Origin: CAZEMR01 sp964513465
GTDB lineage: Bacteria > Bacteroidota > Ignavibacteria > Kapaibacteriales > UBA2268
Assembly (NCBI GenBank): GCA_964513465.1
Contig: CAZEMR010000020.1
Coordinates: forward strand, 1-47,884
DNA length: 47,884 bases
Direction of reading: 5' to 3'
Below the pieces are notes generated by a model. It worked only from the letters and a program-made list of their open reading frames with translations, was not told the origin of the DNA and searched no databases. A program made the translations under genes and the position numbers. Of this stretch, positions 24,740 to 33,512 are shown in pieces. How positions within the stretch are numbered: position 1 is the first letter of the stretch; every line of letters starts with the position of its first letter.

Positions 24740-27700
24740 TTATTTGACAATAACCAGCGGAACCACGTCTTCATAAGCGCCCTGACGCAGGCGGATATAA
24801 TATGTTCCGGAGGCGATTTCGAGTCTGGAAATATCGAGATCGACTTCGTACATTCCGGGCGTCTGATAGGTGTTTATGATGTCGGTGATTTTCTCGCCGA
24901 AGCTGTTGTAAAGGGTGATAGTCGTGTTGGCTTTGATACCGACCGAATATTTGAGCGTAGTGACGTCATTCACCGGATTCGGCACAGGCTCATGCAATGA
25001 GTACTGAGTTGCCGTGGTAACGATAAGGCGGAGGTCCTGCACGCAGACCGGATCGATTTCTATGTCGCCGGGCTCGGTGGTGATGACCACGTATTCGAGG
25101 CTGTCGCCGTTGGCGTCGAGCGCAGCGAATTCGCAGGGCAGAGGCACTTTGCTGTCGGCGCTAAGATATGTAAGCATATCGAATTCAAAGAGCGTACCGA
25201 ATGCATTCATCGCCTGTTCGTTGCCGAATTCTACTTCGAGATATTCATTGTCTACTATGGTCGGATAATCGCCAAGGATATCCCAATCGCTCATGATGGT
25301 GCCGGCGGTATAAATGTCGCCCGGAACTTCGGCTTTGGGATAAACGACCATTAGATCGTTGGGAATATCGGCCTGCTTGAAGTGCACTTTTGCGCGCACA
25401 CGCTGGATATTCGCATCGGTTACGTCCTTGTTCTCATCGCCATGGCGGCGAAGCATGAATTCAATTCTCTGCTGTCCGCCGGGGAATGTGCGATATTTAT
25501 CCTTCGGAATGCTGGCAATAATCTTGTATTCCTTGCCAGTACCCTCGAGATTGGAGACTGCCTCGCCGACGTCGGTCGTGTAAACGATTTCCGCATTGAA
25601 CGCTCCGAGAGCATCCGGTGTAAAGCGAACGTCGACTGTAACCACTCCATTTGACGGCAGATCGAATGGCACATCGGGGTTATTCTGACCATCGCTGGTG
25701 GAATATCCGAGCACCTGGAAATTATCCATATTTGCACCGCTGATTTCGATGGCTTCGGTAATCTGAACTGTTTCGGATCCCGTATTGGTAAGCGTCACCT
25801 GGCCATCGCCGGAGAGCGTGCGATAAATAGCGCCGAAGTCATGATCGGTGGTTGCAAGTCCCTCGGTGAATCCGAAGCCGACAAGCTCGGCCTGTGGATC
25901 TTCGAGCGAAGCATCGTCGTCGGGCACGAGGAATGCGCTGTGGCGGCCAACTCGCTGAGCGGTAAATATAATCGGGATATCGACTAATTCTTCGGGAGTT
26001 ACTGTCCAGTTATATGGCTTGGCTGCGAGCCAGTCAGGATCGATCCTGAAAGCATTCGCGTCAGCACCGGTTATCTCGACATCGAATACCGTAAGGTCCA
26101 TCGGATATTCCGTGGTTTTCACGCCTTCGAGCGATCCCTGGCCGGTTTCCGAAGCGCCTACGAGATTATTGCCAAAAGTATAGCCGGTTACTGCCACATG
26201 GGGGAGAGTGCCAATACCGCGGAGCTTAGCAGTAGCGGATTTGGATTCCCCGTTGAATATAGCGTTAATAACAATATCTCTTTCGTAAAGGATTTCTTCT
26301 TTTGGCTTGAAGTATGCGTCGATTTCGATCATATCATCGCCGGTGATGACGTCAGGAATCTGATTGACGCGCGCGATTTCGAATACTCCGTCGTCGTTGT
26401 TCAGTATCTGGACGCTGCTGATCTGAAGATCGGCATTTCCGACGCGGCCGATCTTAATAGTCGCAGGATAGCCTTCGTTCGGATCGACAGTAGCGAACTG
26501 GTCGAGTACTCGTCTTACCTGCCAGTCGTAGCCTTCGATCACTGGACCTGCGAGAATACCGGTGCCACGCCAATCGGAATAGAGCTTCTCGACTTCGGTG
26601 TTGCCGGTGAATACTGCGCGGGTGTAGTCCTGAGTGCCTTCTTCGGTCGGTTTATAATATACGGTGAATACATGCGGCTGACCGGATTTCACCGTAAGCG
26701 GGAAGTTCAGATTTTCGACGCGGGTGAAGTGGACTTTGTCGTCCCAGTCAATCGAACTAAGCTCTACGTCAACACTGCCGCGGCTTTCGATTGTTACCTG
26801 TTTCGGACGTTCTGCGCCCACGGGTATCGAGCCCCAATCGGCATCTGTGATGTAGCATATAATATCGCCGGTAACGAACCGGAGGTCGGCAACTTCAACA
26901 TCGAAGCAGCTAAGCTCGGCTACCACTATATCGGTCACTGCCTGCTGAGTTACTTCGGTGGCGGTTGCGCAGATTTCGAAAGTAATTGATTCGTCCTGCT
27001 GCAAAGTAATGGGGAAGAGGCCTGCCGTATCGAGCGTGAATTCCGGCCGGTCGTCCACAAGATGGACTCCCTTGATGGTGACAGGCTGCTCTATAGGATT
27101 GCTCAGTGTCAGATCCTTACAATTGCTTTCGCCGGCCTGCAGCAATCCGAAGTCCACAAGTTCCGGATCGGCTGCGACCTGTTCGGGAATGTATTCATAA
27201 ACTTTGCGTACTACTTTTCCGGATTTAGTCATAAATGTAATCATTGCCCGTGCGGTATCCAGCGGGTCATCAATCGTAAGGGTATAATCGCATTCGGTAT
27301 CCACTCCGCGTTCGAATTCCTCGATCTGCCAGATATAATTTTCCGTGCGGCTCTGAACGACTCCGACATCAAAGAGGCTTGCGCAATCGCCGGTGTCGGT
27401 GGTCTGCTCGACAAATGCGGTGCCGGTCACGTTGCCGCAATCGACATTATCGAGTACATACAGAGTGTCATCGCAACTGGCCGCATAGTTGATACCAATC
27501 GGATAACCGTATGCAAAGCCGTCTTTAGTGCGGTCCCAATTGCCATATGCATAAGCCGCGAATGTGGCGCCTTCTTTACCCTCCAGGTAGTGGTCGCCTG
27601 CGGGAATAGTTTCCGTCAGATAGGCAAATTCGGTACCATGGATCGGGCGTACTGATGATCCCCATTTGGTGGTCAATTTTTTGCCATCGTAATATATATT

Positions 27701-28981
27701 ATCCAGATCATCCATTCTGAAGGTAACATATATAAAGTTGTCGATCAGTGTCGGAGCTTTGAAGTTCGCATAGCTGCACCAATGATCGAGCGGTGCGAGA
27801 GTAAGCATCATGCCCTGGCCATTGCGTTGCGGGTTCTGGGGCTGATCTTTCTTGTTGGTGCGCTCGCGACCCGGAACGTCCTCGCTCCACCATGTTTTAC
27901 CATACTGGCAGATCAGCACCGGCTTGGTTGCTTTGTAGTAAGCCGGGTCTTCCTGGTTGGTAATATTCCACCACTCACCACGGTCGAGCGTATATCCAAT
28001 GCGCAACAGCCCGGAGCCATCCTGACGCATCTGATAAAGCTCGGTATCGTTGAAAGCAGCCACAATACGGATCAGGTCGCCGGCGTCGTCCTGGACGCTG
28101 GTCTGATTGCGGGGACGATCAAAATATTTGATCGGCGCCGAAATATACTCAGTGCCCAGTAGCTCGACTGGCCACAGCATTTCGGTAAGCATATTCCTCA
28201 GAAAGTTTGCCCAGTGCAACTGATAGTTATCCGGCATTCCGGAATTATAGCGTGGGAATGCGCCCTTGGTATGGCCTGATACCACAGCGATCGGCTTGGT
28301 CGATTCGATATAAGTACCGGTAATATCCGTAAGCCAGTCCTGATTGAGGCCCGGATTAATGCGGCCGTGGATCAGAAATGTCTGGCCCTTGCGCAGCACC
28401 GCTGTGCCCGCCGATCCGCGGTCGACCTTCTCGGTCGGCTGAGTCGGGTAATAGCGGACAACAGTGTTATTCTCGGTAGCAATAATCAAAATCTGCGGTG
28501 GCTTGTATTCATCGGTCTTATCCTGATACATATTGCAGGATACGTATTTTTTGCCGAGCCATTCCGTCGGAATGCAGCGGAATGCCTCTCCTGACCATTT
28601 GTATGACAGATACATAATGAGCGAAATCGGGTCCTCCGAAGTAACGTGGATTCCGTAATCTTTAACTTCTTCGGATTCTGTGTTCATCAGGTCGTCGCCG
28701 AGTTCAAAAACAGTAAATTTGTTCGCTTCGATGTTCACCGTCTGCTCAAGTCCGATCGCCGCGGCACTGATTGTTGCGCGGGTATCGACCTTGGAGGATA
28801 TCCACAAAGCGATAGGTACATCGCCGCGGATTGGTTCTTCTTCGAGCATCTTGCAATGCGGGATTCCCACCCAGTAATCCCGGCCTTCGGTGATTTCGTC
28901 TTCCTGAGCATTGGACGCGATTGGCGTGATCAGAAATGCAAAAAGAAGTATAAATGAGAATAAAGTAGAGTATTTTTTCAT
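24740..28981 (-). CDS. Large T9SS-secreted protein with IgGFc-binding-like N-terminus and choice-of-anchor repeats
   Basis: 1413 aa. Signal peptide at 1-25 (ending ...ASNAQ). Residues about 30-510 resemble the IgGFc-binding-protein N-terminal domain, with GRDYWVGIPHC, repeated 'special case/adhesion' beta-strand patterns and LWISSKVDTRATI. About 610-1170 contain ASH/choice-of-anchor-D-type beta-sandwich repeats (VDFGLLQAGESNCKDLTLSN; TDADWGSIPVGAERP; TDHDFGAIYRTLSGDGQVTL, the last being 20 residues). About 1180-1320 may be a cohesin-like module. The last ~80 residues (HEPVPNPVNDVTTLKYSV ... ASGTYYIRL) are the T9SS type A sorting domain. Surface adhesion or host/particle contact is plausible but not shown. 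AGGGGGAAC lies before the ATG. It is followed by a strong terminator and is monocistronic. Confidence 0.88.
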   Translation of the reverse strand: MKKYSTLFSFILLFAFLITPIASNAQEDEITEGRDYWVGIPHCKMLEEEPIRGDVPIALWISSKVDTRATISAAAIGLEQTVNIEANKFTVFELGDDLMNTESEEVKDYGIHVTSEDPISLIMYLSYKWSGEAFRCIPTEWLGKKYVSCNMYQDKTDEYKPPQILIIATENNTVVRYYPTQPTEKVDRGSAGTAVLRKGQTFLIHGRINPGLNQDWLTDITGTYIESTKPIAVVSGHTKGAFPRYNSGMPDNYQLHWANFLRNMLTEMLWPVELLGTEYISAPIKYFDRPRNQTSVQDDAGDLIRIVAAFNDTELYQMRQDGSGLLRIGYTLDRGEWWNITNQEDPAYYKATKPVLICQYGKTWWSEDVPGRERTNKKDQPQNPQRNGQGMMLTLAPLDHWCSYANFKAPTLIDNFIYVTFRMDDLDNIYYDGKKLTTKWGSSVRPIHGTEFAYLTETIPAGDHYLEGKEGATFAAYAYGNWDRTKDGFAYGYPIGINYAASCDDTLYVLDNVDCGNVTGTAFVEQTTDTGDCASLFDVGVVQSRTENYIWQIEEFERGVDTECDYTLTIDDPLDTARAMITFMTKSGKVVRKVYEYIPEQVAADPELVDFGLLQAGESNCKDLTLSNPIEQPVTIKGVHLVDDRPEFTLDTAGLFPITLQQDESITFEICATATEVTQQAVTDIVVAELSCFDVEVADLRFVTGDIICYITDADWGSIPVGAERPKQVTIESRGSVDVELSSIDWDDKVHFTRVENLNFPLTVKSGQPHVFTVYYKPTEEGTQDYTRAVFTGNTEVEKLYSDWRGTGILAGPVIEGYDWQVRRVLDQFATVDPNEGYPATIKIGRVGNADLQISSVQILNNDDGVFEIARVNQIPDVITGDDMIEIDAYFKPKEEILYERDIVINAIFNGESKSATAKLRGIGTLPHVAVTGYTFGNNLVGASETGQGSLEGVKTTEYPMDLTVFDVEITGADANAFRIDPDWLAAKPYNWTVTPEELVDIPIIFTAQRVGRHSAFLVPDDDASLEDPQAELVGFGFTEGLATTDHDFGAIYRTLSGDGQVTLTNTGSETVQITEAIEISGANMDNFQVLGYSTSDGQNNPDVPFDLPSNGVVTVDVRFTPDALGAFNAEIVYTTDVGEAVSNLEGTGKEYKIIASIPKDKYRTFPGGQQRIEFMLRRHGDENKDVTDANIQRVRAKVHFKQADIPNDLMVVYPKAEVPGDIYTAGTIMSDWDILGDYPTIVDNEYLEVEFGNEQAMNAFGTLFEFDMLTYLSADSKVPLPCEFAALDANGDSLEYVVITTEPGDIEIDPVCVQDLRLIVTTATQYSLHEPVPNPVNDVTTLKYSVGIKANTTITLYNSFGEKITDIINTYQTPGMYEVDLDISRLEIASGTYYIRLRQGAYEDVVPLVIVK

Positions 28982-29205
28982 AAAGGTTCCCCCTTCAAGG
29001 TTGGAAATGTAACACTATATAATAAACTTTTTCGAAATTTATATCTCGGATAATCTTTAGCTACATGCTATATATATATTTAACAAATTAATGAGCAAAT
29101 TGCAAAGAAAAATTAACAATTCAGCTAAATAAGAATGATACTATATCAACCCAAATCACCTATTTATAATAATCAACACTTCACTGTACTCTTTGTCACA
29201 AAAAA
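28982..29205. other. AT-rich intergenic region upstream of the large T9SS gene
   Basis: About 224 bp of AT-rich DNA that must hold the promoter of the 1413-aa gene. A near-match ATTAATTTG on the minus strand (about 29085-29093) resembles a -7 box but departs from TAnnTTTG. No ORF, RNA gene or repeat was seen. Confidence 0.4.
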
Positions 29206-29237
29206 AAACCGGCGGAATCCGTGAATTCTGCCGGTTT
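29206..29237 (-). terminator. Intrinsic terminator of the lipoprotein gene
   Basis: On the minus strand a 13-bp stem (AAACCGGCAGAAT with ATTCCGCCGGTTT, one G-U pair) is followed by TTTTTT. It lies 22 nt past the stop codon. Confidence 0.92.
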
Positions 29238-29259
29238 CTGAAAAACTTTTGAAATAAAT

Positions 29260-29940
29260 TTATTTCTGGTTCATGCTGATCGTTTCGCCGTCGGCAAATG
29301 TTATCGTGGTCGGCTGCCATACTGCGGCCATCTTAGACTGACGGAATATCAGATCGCGCTGATCATTCGGATTATGTACAAATGCATTCTGCAGCCGGAC
29401 CGTATCGCCGGGAGCGATTTTTTGATCTTGGTTAGTCAGCTGGAATTGCTTGATAAGCTGGCGGTTCTTCTGGTTATAGAACGAAAGCTGCCCGTTGATG
29501 TCGGTGATTTCTTTGTCGGATTTGTTAAAAATCTCGAATACCAGCACATTCAGCTGCGTGGTGTCGCGCTCTGAGGTTGTATAGCCAACATAATTAAACG
29601 CGTGCTGCATAAACATTTCCAAGCGCTTTGCCGAATTCAGCATATTCTCGGCTGTTGCTTCGCGCAGAGTCTGGCGCTGAATTTCGATTACCTCGGCGAC
29701 TGTCTTGCCGATAAGCGAATCGGGAGTATTGCTCATGCGGGCGATACCACTGGTGAATAGGTCCATTTCCTCGCGGGTGAACATCTTGTCTTCCTTTAGT
29801 TTTTGGGTAAGCTCCACGAGATTGCCCTTTTCGATTTTGTCATTGAGAAATCCGGATTTCTCTTTCGGATCGCAGCCCCAGCTTGCAGCAATTACTCCGA
29901 GAATTACTACTGATATTAAAATTCTGGTGAATGTTGTCAT
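29260..29940 (-). CDS. Putative lipoprotein, hypothetical
   Basis: 226 aa from the ATG at 29940, which has AGGAG 6 nt upstream; a TTG two codons earlier is less likely. The N-terminus is a hydrophobic signal ending S-W-G-C23, a slightly atypical lipobox. Residues 30-110 are charged and helical (NLVELTQKLKEDKMF). The C-terminal half is beta-rich (LNVLVFEIFNKSDKEITDI, IAPGDTVRLQNAF) like a FxLYD/DUF-type Ig fold found in exported proteins. Function unknown; no family recognised with confidence. It has its own full Bacteroidota-type promoter and its own terminator. Confidence 0.75.
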   Translation of the reverse strand: MTTFTRILISVVILGVIAASWGCDPKEKSGFLNDKIEKGNLVELTQKLKEDKMFTREEMDLFTSGIARMSNTPDSLIGKTVAEVIEIQRQTLREATAENMLNSAKRLEMFMQHAFNYVGYTTSERDTTQLNVLVFEIFNKSDKEITDINGQLSFYNQKNRQLIKQFQLTNQDQKIAPGDTVRLQNAFVHNPNDQRDLIFRQSKMAAVWQPTTITFADGETISMNQK

Positions 29941-29990
29941 CAACAACTCCTGATTTTGTGAAAAATATTAATCTAAGGAATGATATTCTG

Positions 29991-30021
29991 CAAAAATATA
30001 GTTTTTCTCTATATTTAACAA
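29991..30021 (-). promoter_or_regulatory. Bacteroidota-type promoter of the lipoprotein gene
   Basis: On the minus strand TTG (30021-30019), a 20-nt spacer and TATTTTTG (29998-29991) match the -33/-7 consensus. It sits in the gap right after the ppx/gppA stop codon, so the lipoprotein is transcribed separately. Confidence 0.7.
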
Positions 30022-30041
30022 TTTTTAATTATTTCTGGCGA

Positions 30042-30944
30042 TTATTTGATCATGCTTTTCAGGATTCCGTAGCGAAGACCTTTGGCGCTGACTATAAGCC
30101 GGCTTTTACCGCTCAGCTTCATTATTTCATGCAGCAAAAGGGCGCCACAGGTAATCAGGTCCGCCCGGCGGGGATGTACCCCGTGCTTTTCGACGATATC
30201 ATCAACGGATGAATTCAGCAATATCTGAATCACGCGGATCAGTTCGCGCTCTTCGAGCACATATCCCTCGATCTTGTCATCGTCATATTCAAGAAGTCCG
30301 AGCGAAATTTGCGCCATAGTCGTCGGAGTCCCCGCCACCGCTATCATATAACCGTCGAAATTACCAAAATCGAATCCATCGAATTCATTATATATATATT
30401 CCCGGATTGATTCCACCTTGTCAAAATTCGGCGGATGGTGGGGGATAAAGCGTTCAGTCAGCTTCACCGCGCCGATGGGGAAGCTTCTGCGGTCGATATA
30501 GCGTCCGCTGTGGCCATAGATGATCTCTGTGCTTCCGCCGCCGATGTCCACAACGATTGCGGACTCTTTAGTATCGACCGCTCCGAGAAAACTGAGTTCG
30601 GCTTCGCGTTCGCCGGAGATCAGCCCGATTTCGCAGCCGATTGATTTTTCGAGGCGGGATTTTACCTCCGGACCGTTTTGTGCTTCGCGGAGCGCGCTTG
30701 TGGCGCAGACCTTAATTTCATCCACGCCTAGTTCATCGCAGCGTCTGAGGTAGCGATCGAGTATAGCGGCGGCTCGCTCTTCGGCTAAGTCGCTGATTTT
30801 GCATGTCTGCCCGAGATTCTCGCCCAGGCGGGCAATCTCGTGGAAATCGTCGATCACGCGAATACTTCCATCGGCGGAAACCTCCGCGACAAGCATTAAT
30901 AATGTATTAGTTCCGATATCTATAGCTGCAAGTTTTCTGCTCAT
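30042..30944 (-). CDS. Ppx/GppA-family phosphatase
   Basis: 300 aa from ATG 30944 (MSRKLAAIDIGTNTLLMLV); longer upstream frames lie inside prmA and are rejected. The actin-like ATPase fold is visible: phosphate-1 IDIGTNT, the catalytic-Glu region (CATSALREAQN), phosphate-2 VVDIGGGSTE and adenosine-type motif AVAGTPTTMAQI. This is the short form of the family, lacking the C-terminal HD domain of E. coli Ppx. Members hydrolyse polyphosphate and/or pppGpp. It starts 4 nt after the prmA stop codon, so the two form an operon. Confidence 0.92.
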   Translation of the reverse strand: MSRKLAAIDIGTNTLLMLVAEVSADGSIRVIDDFHEIARLGENLGQTCKISDLAEERAAAILDRYLRRCDELGVDEIKVCATSALREAQNGPEVKSRLEKSIGCEIGLISGEREAELSFLGAVDTKESAIVVDIGGGSTEIIYGHSGRYIDRRSFPIGAVKLTERFIPHHPPNFDKVESIREYIYNEFDGFDFGNFDGYMIAVAGTPTTMAQISLGLLEYDDDKIEGYVLEERELIRVIQILLNSSVDDIVEKHGVHPRRADLITCGALLLHEIMKLSGKSRLIVSAKGLRYGILKSMIK

Positions 30945-30948
30945 AAAA

Positions 30949-31794
30949 TTATTCCGGTTTGAAGTAACATCCAACCCATTCGTCCTCGTCAATGCATTTG
31001 ACCATGCGGAAGCCGCGTTCGCGGGCCACATCGAGCAATTCCTCCCTGTCGTAGGCCAAAACGCCGGAAACTATGAGATCGCCGCCCTTTTCTTTCAGCG
31101 CATCGTGGAATTTCGGCAGCGCTTTGATGATAATATTAGTATTAATATTGGCTGCAATTCCATCCGCCTCGGGAAGCGTCATCTCGTCGATATCCAGCTC
31201 CTCGAGCTTTATTTTTTCATCCACCTGGTTGATCTCGAAATTTTCCTTTGCATTGCGGATCGACCATATATTATTATCGAATGCAAAGCATTTCCGCGCG
31301 CCGAGCTTTATGGCCAGTATCGCCAGCGCTCCGGTGCCGGTGCCCGCGTCGATCCAGTATGATCCGGGGCGGACGATTTTTTCCATAAGCCGCGCCATCA
31401 GTCGGGTGGTGGCGTGGTGGCCGGTGCCGAAAGACATTTTCGGATTAATAATAATTTTAATATCCTGATCGACCTCGTCGATCCTCCAGTCGGGAGTGAT
31501 TGCAATACGTTCGTTGACCTCGATCGGGGTAACGTGGCGCTCCCATTCCTCGTTCCAGTTCTTTTCGGCGATATTCTCTTCGCTGAGTATCTTTGCCTCG
31601 GGCGCAAACTGCCGGATAGCGTAAATCATTGATTCGCGAAACCCGGGAGTCCAGTCTGCGGCATTCAGTGTAATCACAATCTCGTCGAAGCGCTCCTCGA
31701 TTCCGGTAAAGGAAAAGTCAGACAAAGCAGCAAACACCAAGTCGTAATTCTCTTCCATTACTTTTATGCGAATGGCTATGTATTCGTTGTCCAA
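30949..31794 (-). CDS. prmA: Ribosomal protein L11 methyltransferase
   Basis: 281 aa. An N-terminal L11-recognition domain (about 1-95) precedes a class I SAM methyltransferase. NPKMSFGTGHHATTR is the PrmA signature, DAGTGTGALAI is motif I and ANINTNI is the catalytic-loop equivalent of the usual NPP(Y)-like motif. It trimethylates ribosomal protein L11. The start is a TTG at 31794 with a weak GGGA upstream; the next ATG (codon 13) would cut into the first strand. It is followed 4 nt later by the Ppx/GppA gene. Confidence 0.94.
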   Translation of the reverse strand: MDNEYIAIRIKVMEENYDLVFAALSDFSFTGIEERFDEIVITLNAADWTPGFRESMIYAIRQFAPEAKILSEENIAEKNWNEEWERHVTPIEVNERIAITPDWRIDEVDQDIKIIINPKMSFGTGHHATTRLMARLMEKIVRPGSYWIDAGTGTGALAILAIKLGARKCFAFDNNIWSIRNAKENFEINQVDEKIKLEELDIDEMTLPEADGIAANINTNIIIKALPKFHDALKEKGGDLIVSGVLAYDREELLDVARERGFRMVKCIDEDEWVGCYFKPE

Positions 31795-31907
31795 TTTAAT
31801 TTTCCCATATAATTAATGTGGAATTTTTCTTAATTTAAGCAATTATTCTTGCTTATTTATCTAAAAATTATTATTTATTCTACAATTACAAAACTACTTA
31901 AACTTCT

Positions 31908-32432
31908 ATGAATAGAAAAGAGCTCGATTCGAAACTCCAAAAAATCGTAATATTGATAATGGATGTCGACGGAACACTGACCGATTCGGCAATGTATTAC
32001 TCCGATAAAGGAGAAGAGCTGAAGCGATTTTCCACACGCGACGGCATGGGAATCACCTTATTGCACAAGAGCGGCATCGAAACCGCTATCATAACCAGCG
32101 AAAACTCGGGCATAGTTCGCGCCCGCGCCGATAAATTAAAAATAAAGCATGTAGTGCTCGGATGTTGCAACAAAACCGGGGCGCTTAAAATAATCCTCGA
32201 CGAAATGGGAGTTGGCCCGGAAAATGCTGCTTACATCGGCGACGATGTGAATGACTACCACGTTATGAAAATATGCGGAGTCAGCGCTTGCCCGGCCGAT
32301 GCTGTCGAAACCATCAGAAATACCGCCGATTATATATGCGAGGCGGGTGGAGGAAATGGCGCTGTTCGAGAGTTTGCAGAAAAAATATTAATTTCTCAGA
32401 ATAAATCAGTTACTTTGACTGAAAATTGGTAA
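31908..32432 (+). CDS. kdsC: 3-deoxy-D-manno-octulosonate-8-phosphate phosphatase (KdsC-like HAD hydrolase)
   Basis: 174 aa, the size of KdsC. HAD motif I is MDVDGTLTDSAMYYS with the nucleophile Asp, motif II is AIITSENSG, and motif III/IV is AYIGDDVNDYHVM. The absence of a cap domain and the C-terminal ADYICEAGGGNGAVREF segment are typical of KdsC, which forms tetramers. It would release Kdo for LPS inner core, consistent with LptD in this window. Related HADs act on other nonulosonate or KDN phosphates. No kdsA/kdsB neighbours are present. It leads a rightward trio with YtxH and DUF948-like genes. Confidence 0.85.
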   Translation: MNRKELDSKLQKIVILIMDVDGTLTDSAMYYSDKGEELKRFSTRDGMGITLLHKSGIETAIITSENSGIVRARADKLKIKHVVLGCCNKTGALKIILDEMGVGPENAAYIGDDVNDYHVMKICGVSACPADAVETIRNTADYICEAGGGNGAVREFAEKILISQNKSVTLTENW

Positions 32433-32456
32433 TAACCTTAATTCAAGGAGGGAATT

Positions 32457-32933
32457 ATGGATACCCGTAACCAGGGCGAAAACACAACAAAAGGATTTCT
32501 TTTCGGCGCGATAATCGGAGGAGCCGTCGGCGCCGTGGCAGCACTGTTGCTTGCACCCAAAAGCGGCCGCGAGCTTCGCAAAGAGCTGTACGACAAATCC
32601 AACGAATTCTATGATTCGGCCGGACGCTACGTAACAGAAATGGAAGGCAACGTAGAGCGTGCCGTATCCACTACAGTCAACGAAGGCCGCAGCCGCGCGC
32701 AGAATATAATCAATTCCGCACGCCACCAGGCCGAGGATATCCTCGAAAAAGCCGAACAGGTGCTCAACGACGCCCGCACAAAAGCCGGCGACGCCAAGGA
32801 ACAGGTGCAGGAACGCATCGAACACATCCGCGACGCAGCCAAAGCCAGCGCATCGGCATTTAAAACAGAACTTGAGGAATCCAAACAAGAAGGATACCTG
32901 AAATCGACTAAGGAAGACATTTTTGGTAAATAA
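32457..32933 (+). CDS. YtxH-domain protein
   Basis: 158 aa with a very strong AAGGAGGG ribosome site at 32444-32451. One glycine-rich membrane segment (about 12-34, GAIIGGAVGAVAALLLAPKSG) is diagnostic of YtxH. The remainder is a long charged amphipathic helix (apolipophorin/LEA-like), with AEDILEKAEQVLNDARTKA. YtxH proteins are associated with general stress in Firmicutes; molecular function is unknown. It pairs with the next gene, 21 nt away. Confidence 0.85.
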   Translation: MDTRNQGENTTKGFLFGAIIGGAVGAVAALLLAPKSGRELRKELYDKSNEFYDSAGRYVTEMEGNVERAVSTTVNEGRSRAQNIINSARHQAEDILEKAEQVLNDARTKAGDAKEQVQERIEHIRDAAKASASAFKTELEESKQEGYLKSTKEDIFGK

Positions 32934-32954
32934 TTAAATCAAGCAGGTGACAAT

Positions 32955-33386
32955 ATGGATATAGCTCTTCGCATAGCGGGACTCGTAGCGCTGGGAGCTT
33001 TCACCGTTCTGGCGGTCATTATGATGGTCGTGTTCATTGCCGCAAAGGATTATCTTAAGCGATGCACCGATTCGATCAAACAAGCATCGGATAATATCGC
33101 TAAGATGCGGGAGAAACTTTCCGATAGTCTCGACGACTTCAGGGAGGTAAAAGACCGGTCTCTGATTACGCTCGACAACGTGCGCGAATCCTCGGAGCAA
33201 TTCCGCATTTCAGCACGCAAATTCGACGAAAAAACCGAAATGGTAGCAAAAATGATCCGCCCATACGAAGACCTGTCCGAGAAAGTTTATAATAAAATCG
33301 AACGCCCGGTCAAAGAAGTCGCAACTGTGGTTTCCGCCACTTCGAAAGCGATATCTACATTCGTGTCGTTTTTCGGACAAAAATAA
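32955..33386 (+). CDS. DUF948-like membrane-anchored coiled-coil protein
   Basis: 143 aa. One N-terminal membrane segment (about 5-28) is followed by about 100 residues of heptad-like helix (CTDSIKQASDNIAKMREKL) and a short Val/Ala-rich C-terminus. The pairing of a YtxH protein with a DUF948-type protein is common in Firmicutes and Bacteroidota and supports the assignment, although the domain itself has low complexity. Role unknown; probably an envelope-associated stress protein. AGCAGGTG lies before the ATG. A terminator follows. Confidence 0.65.
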   Translation: MDIALRIAGLVALGAFTVLAVIMMVVFIAAKDYLKRCTDSIKQASDNIAKMREKLSDSLDDFREVKDRSLITLDNVRESSEQFRISARKFDEKTEMVAKMIRPYEDLSEKVYNKIERPVKEVATVVSATSKAISTFVSFFGQK

Positions 33387-33410
33387 TTTTTTTAATCAAT
33401 CAGAATTAAA

Positions 33411-33438
33411 AAAGGGATGCAAATAACTGCATCCCTTT
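33411..33438. terminator. Bidirectional intrinsic terminator
   Basis: AAAGGGATGC (33411-33420) pairs perfectly with GCATCCCTTT (33429-33438) over an 8-nt loop. T-rich tails exist on both strands, between the convergent DUF948-like and DUF6580 genes. The stem is nearly identical to that at 1769-1802. Confidence 0.88.
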
Positions 33439-33512
33439 AATATTTCGATTACTTACGTCGATCATCCGACAATCCTTAAACATTTTCCATATCTTGTTGG
33501 AATATATGTATA

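Noticed and set aside
26198..26989. 263-codon open frame opposite the large T9SS gene
   Set aside because: It is antisense to a gene with clear domains and signal peptides, lacks motifs and ribosome site, and is a composition shadow.
30799..31362. 187-codon open frame opposite ppx/prmA
   Set aside because: Spans two real genes on the other strand and has no motif of its own.
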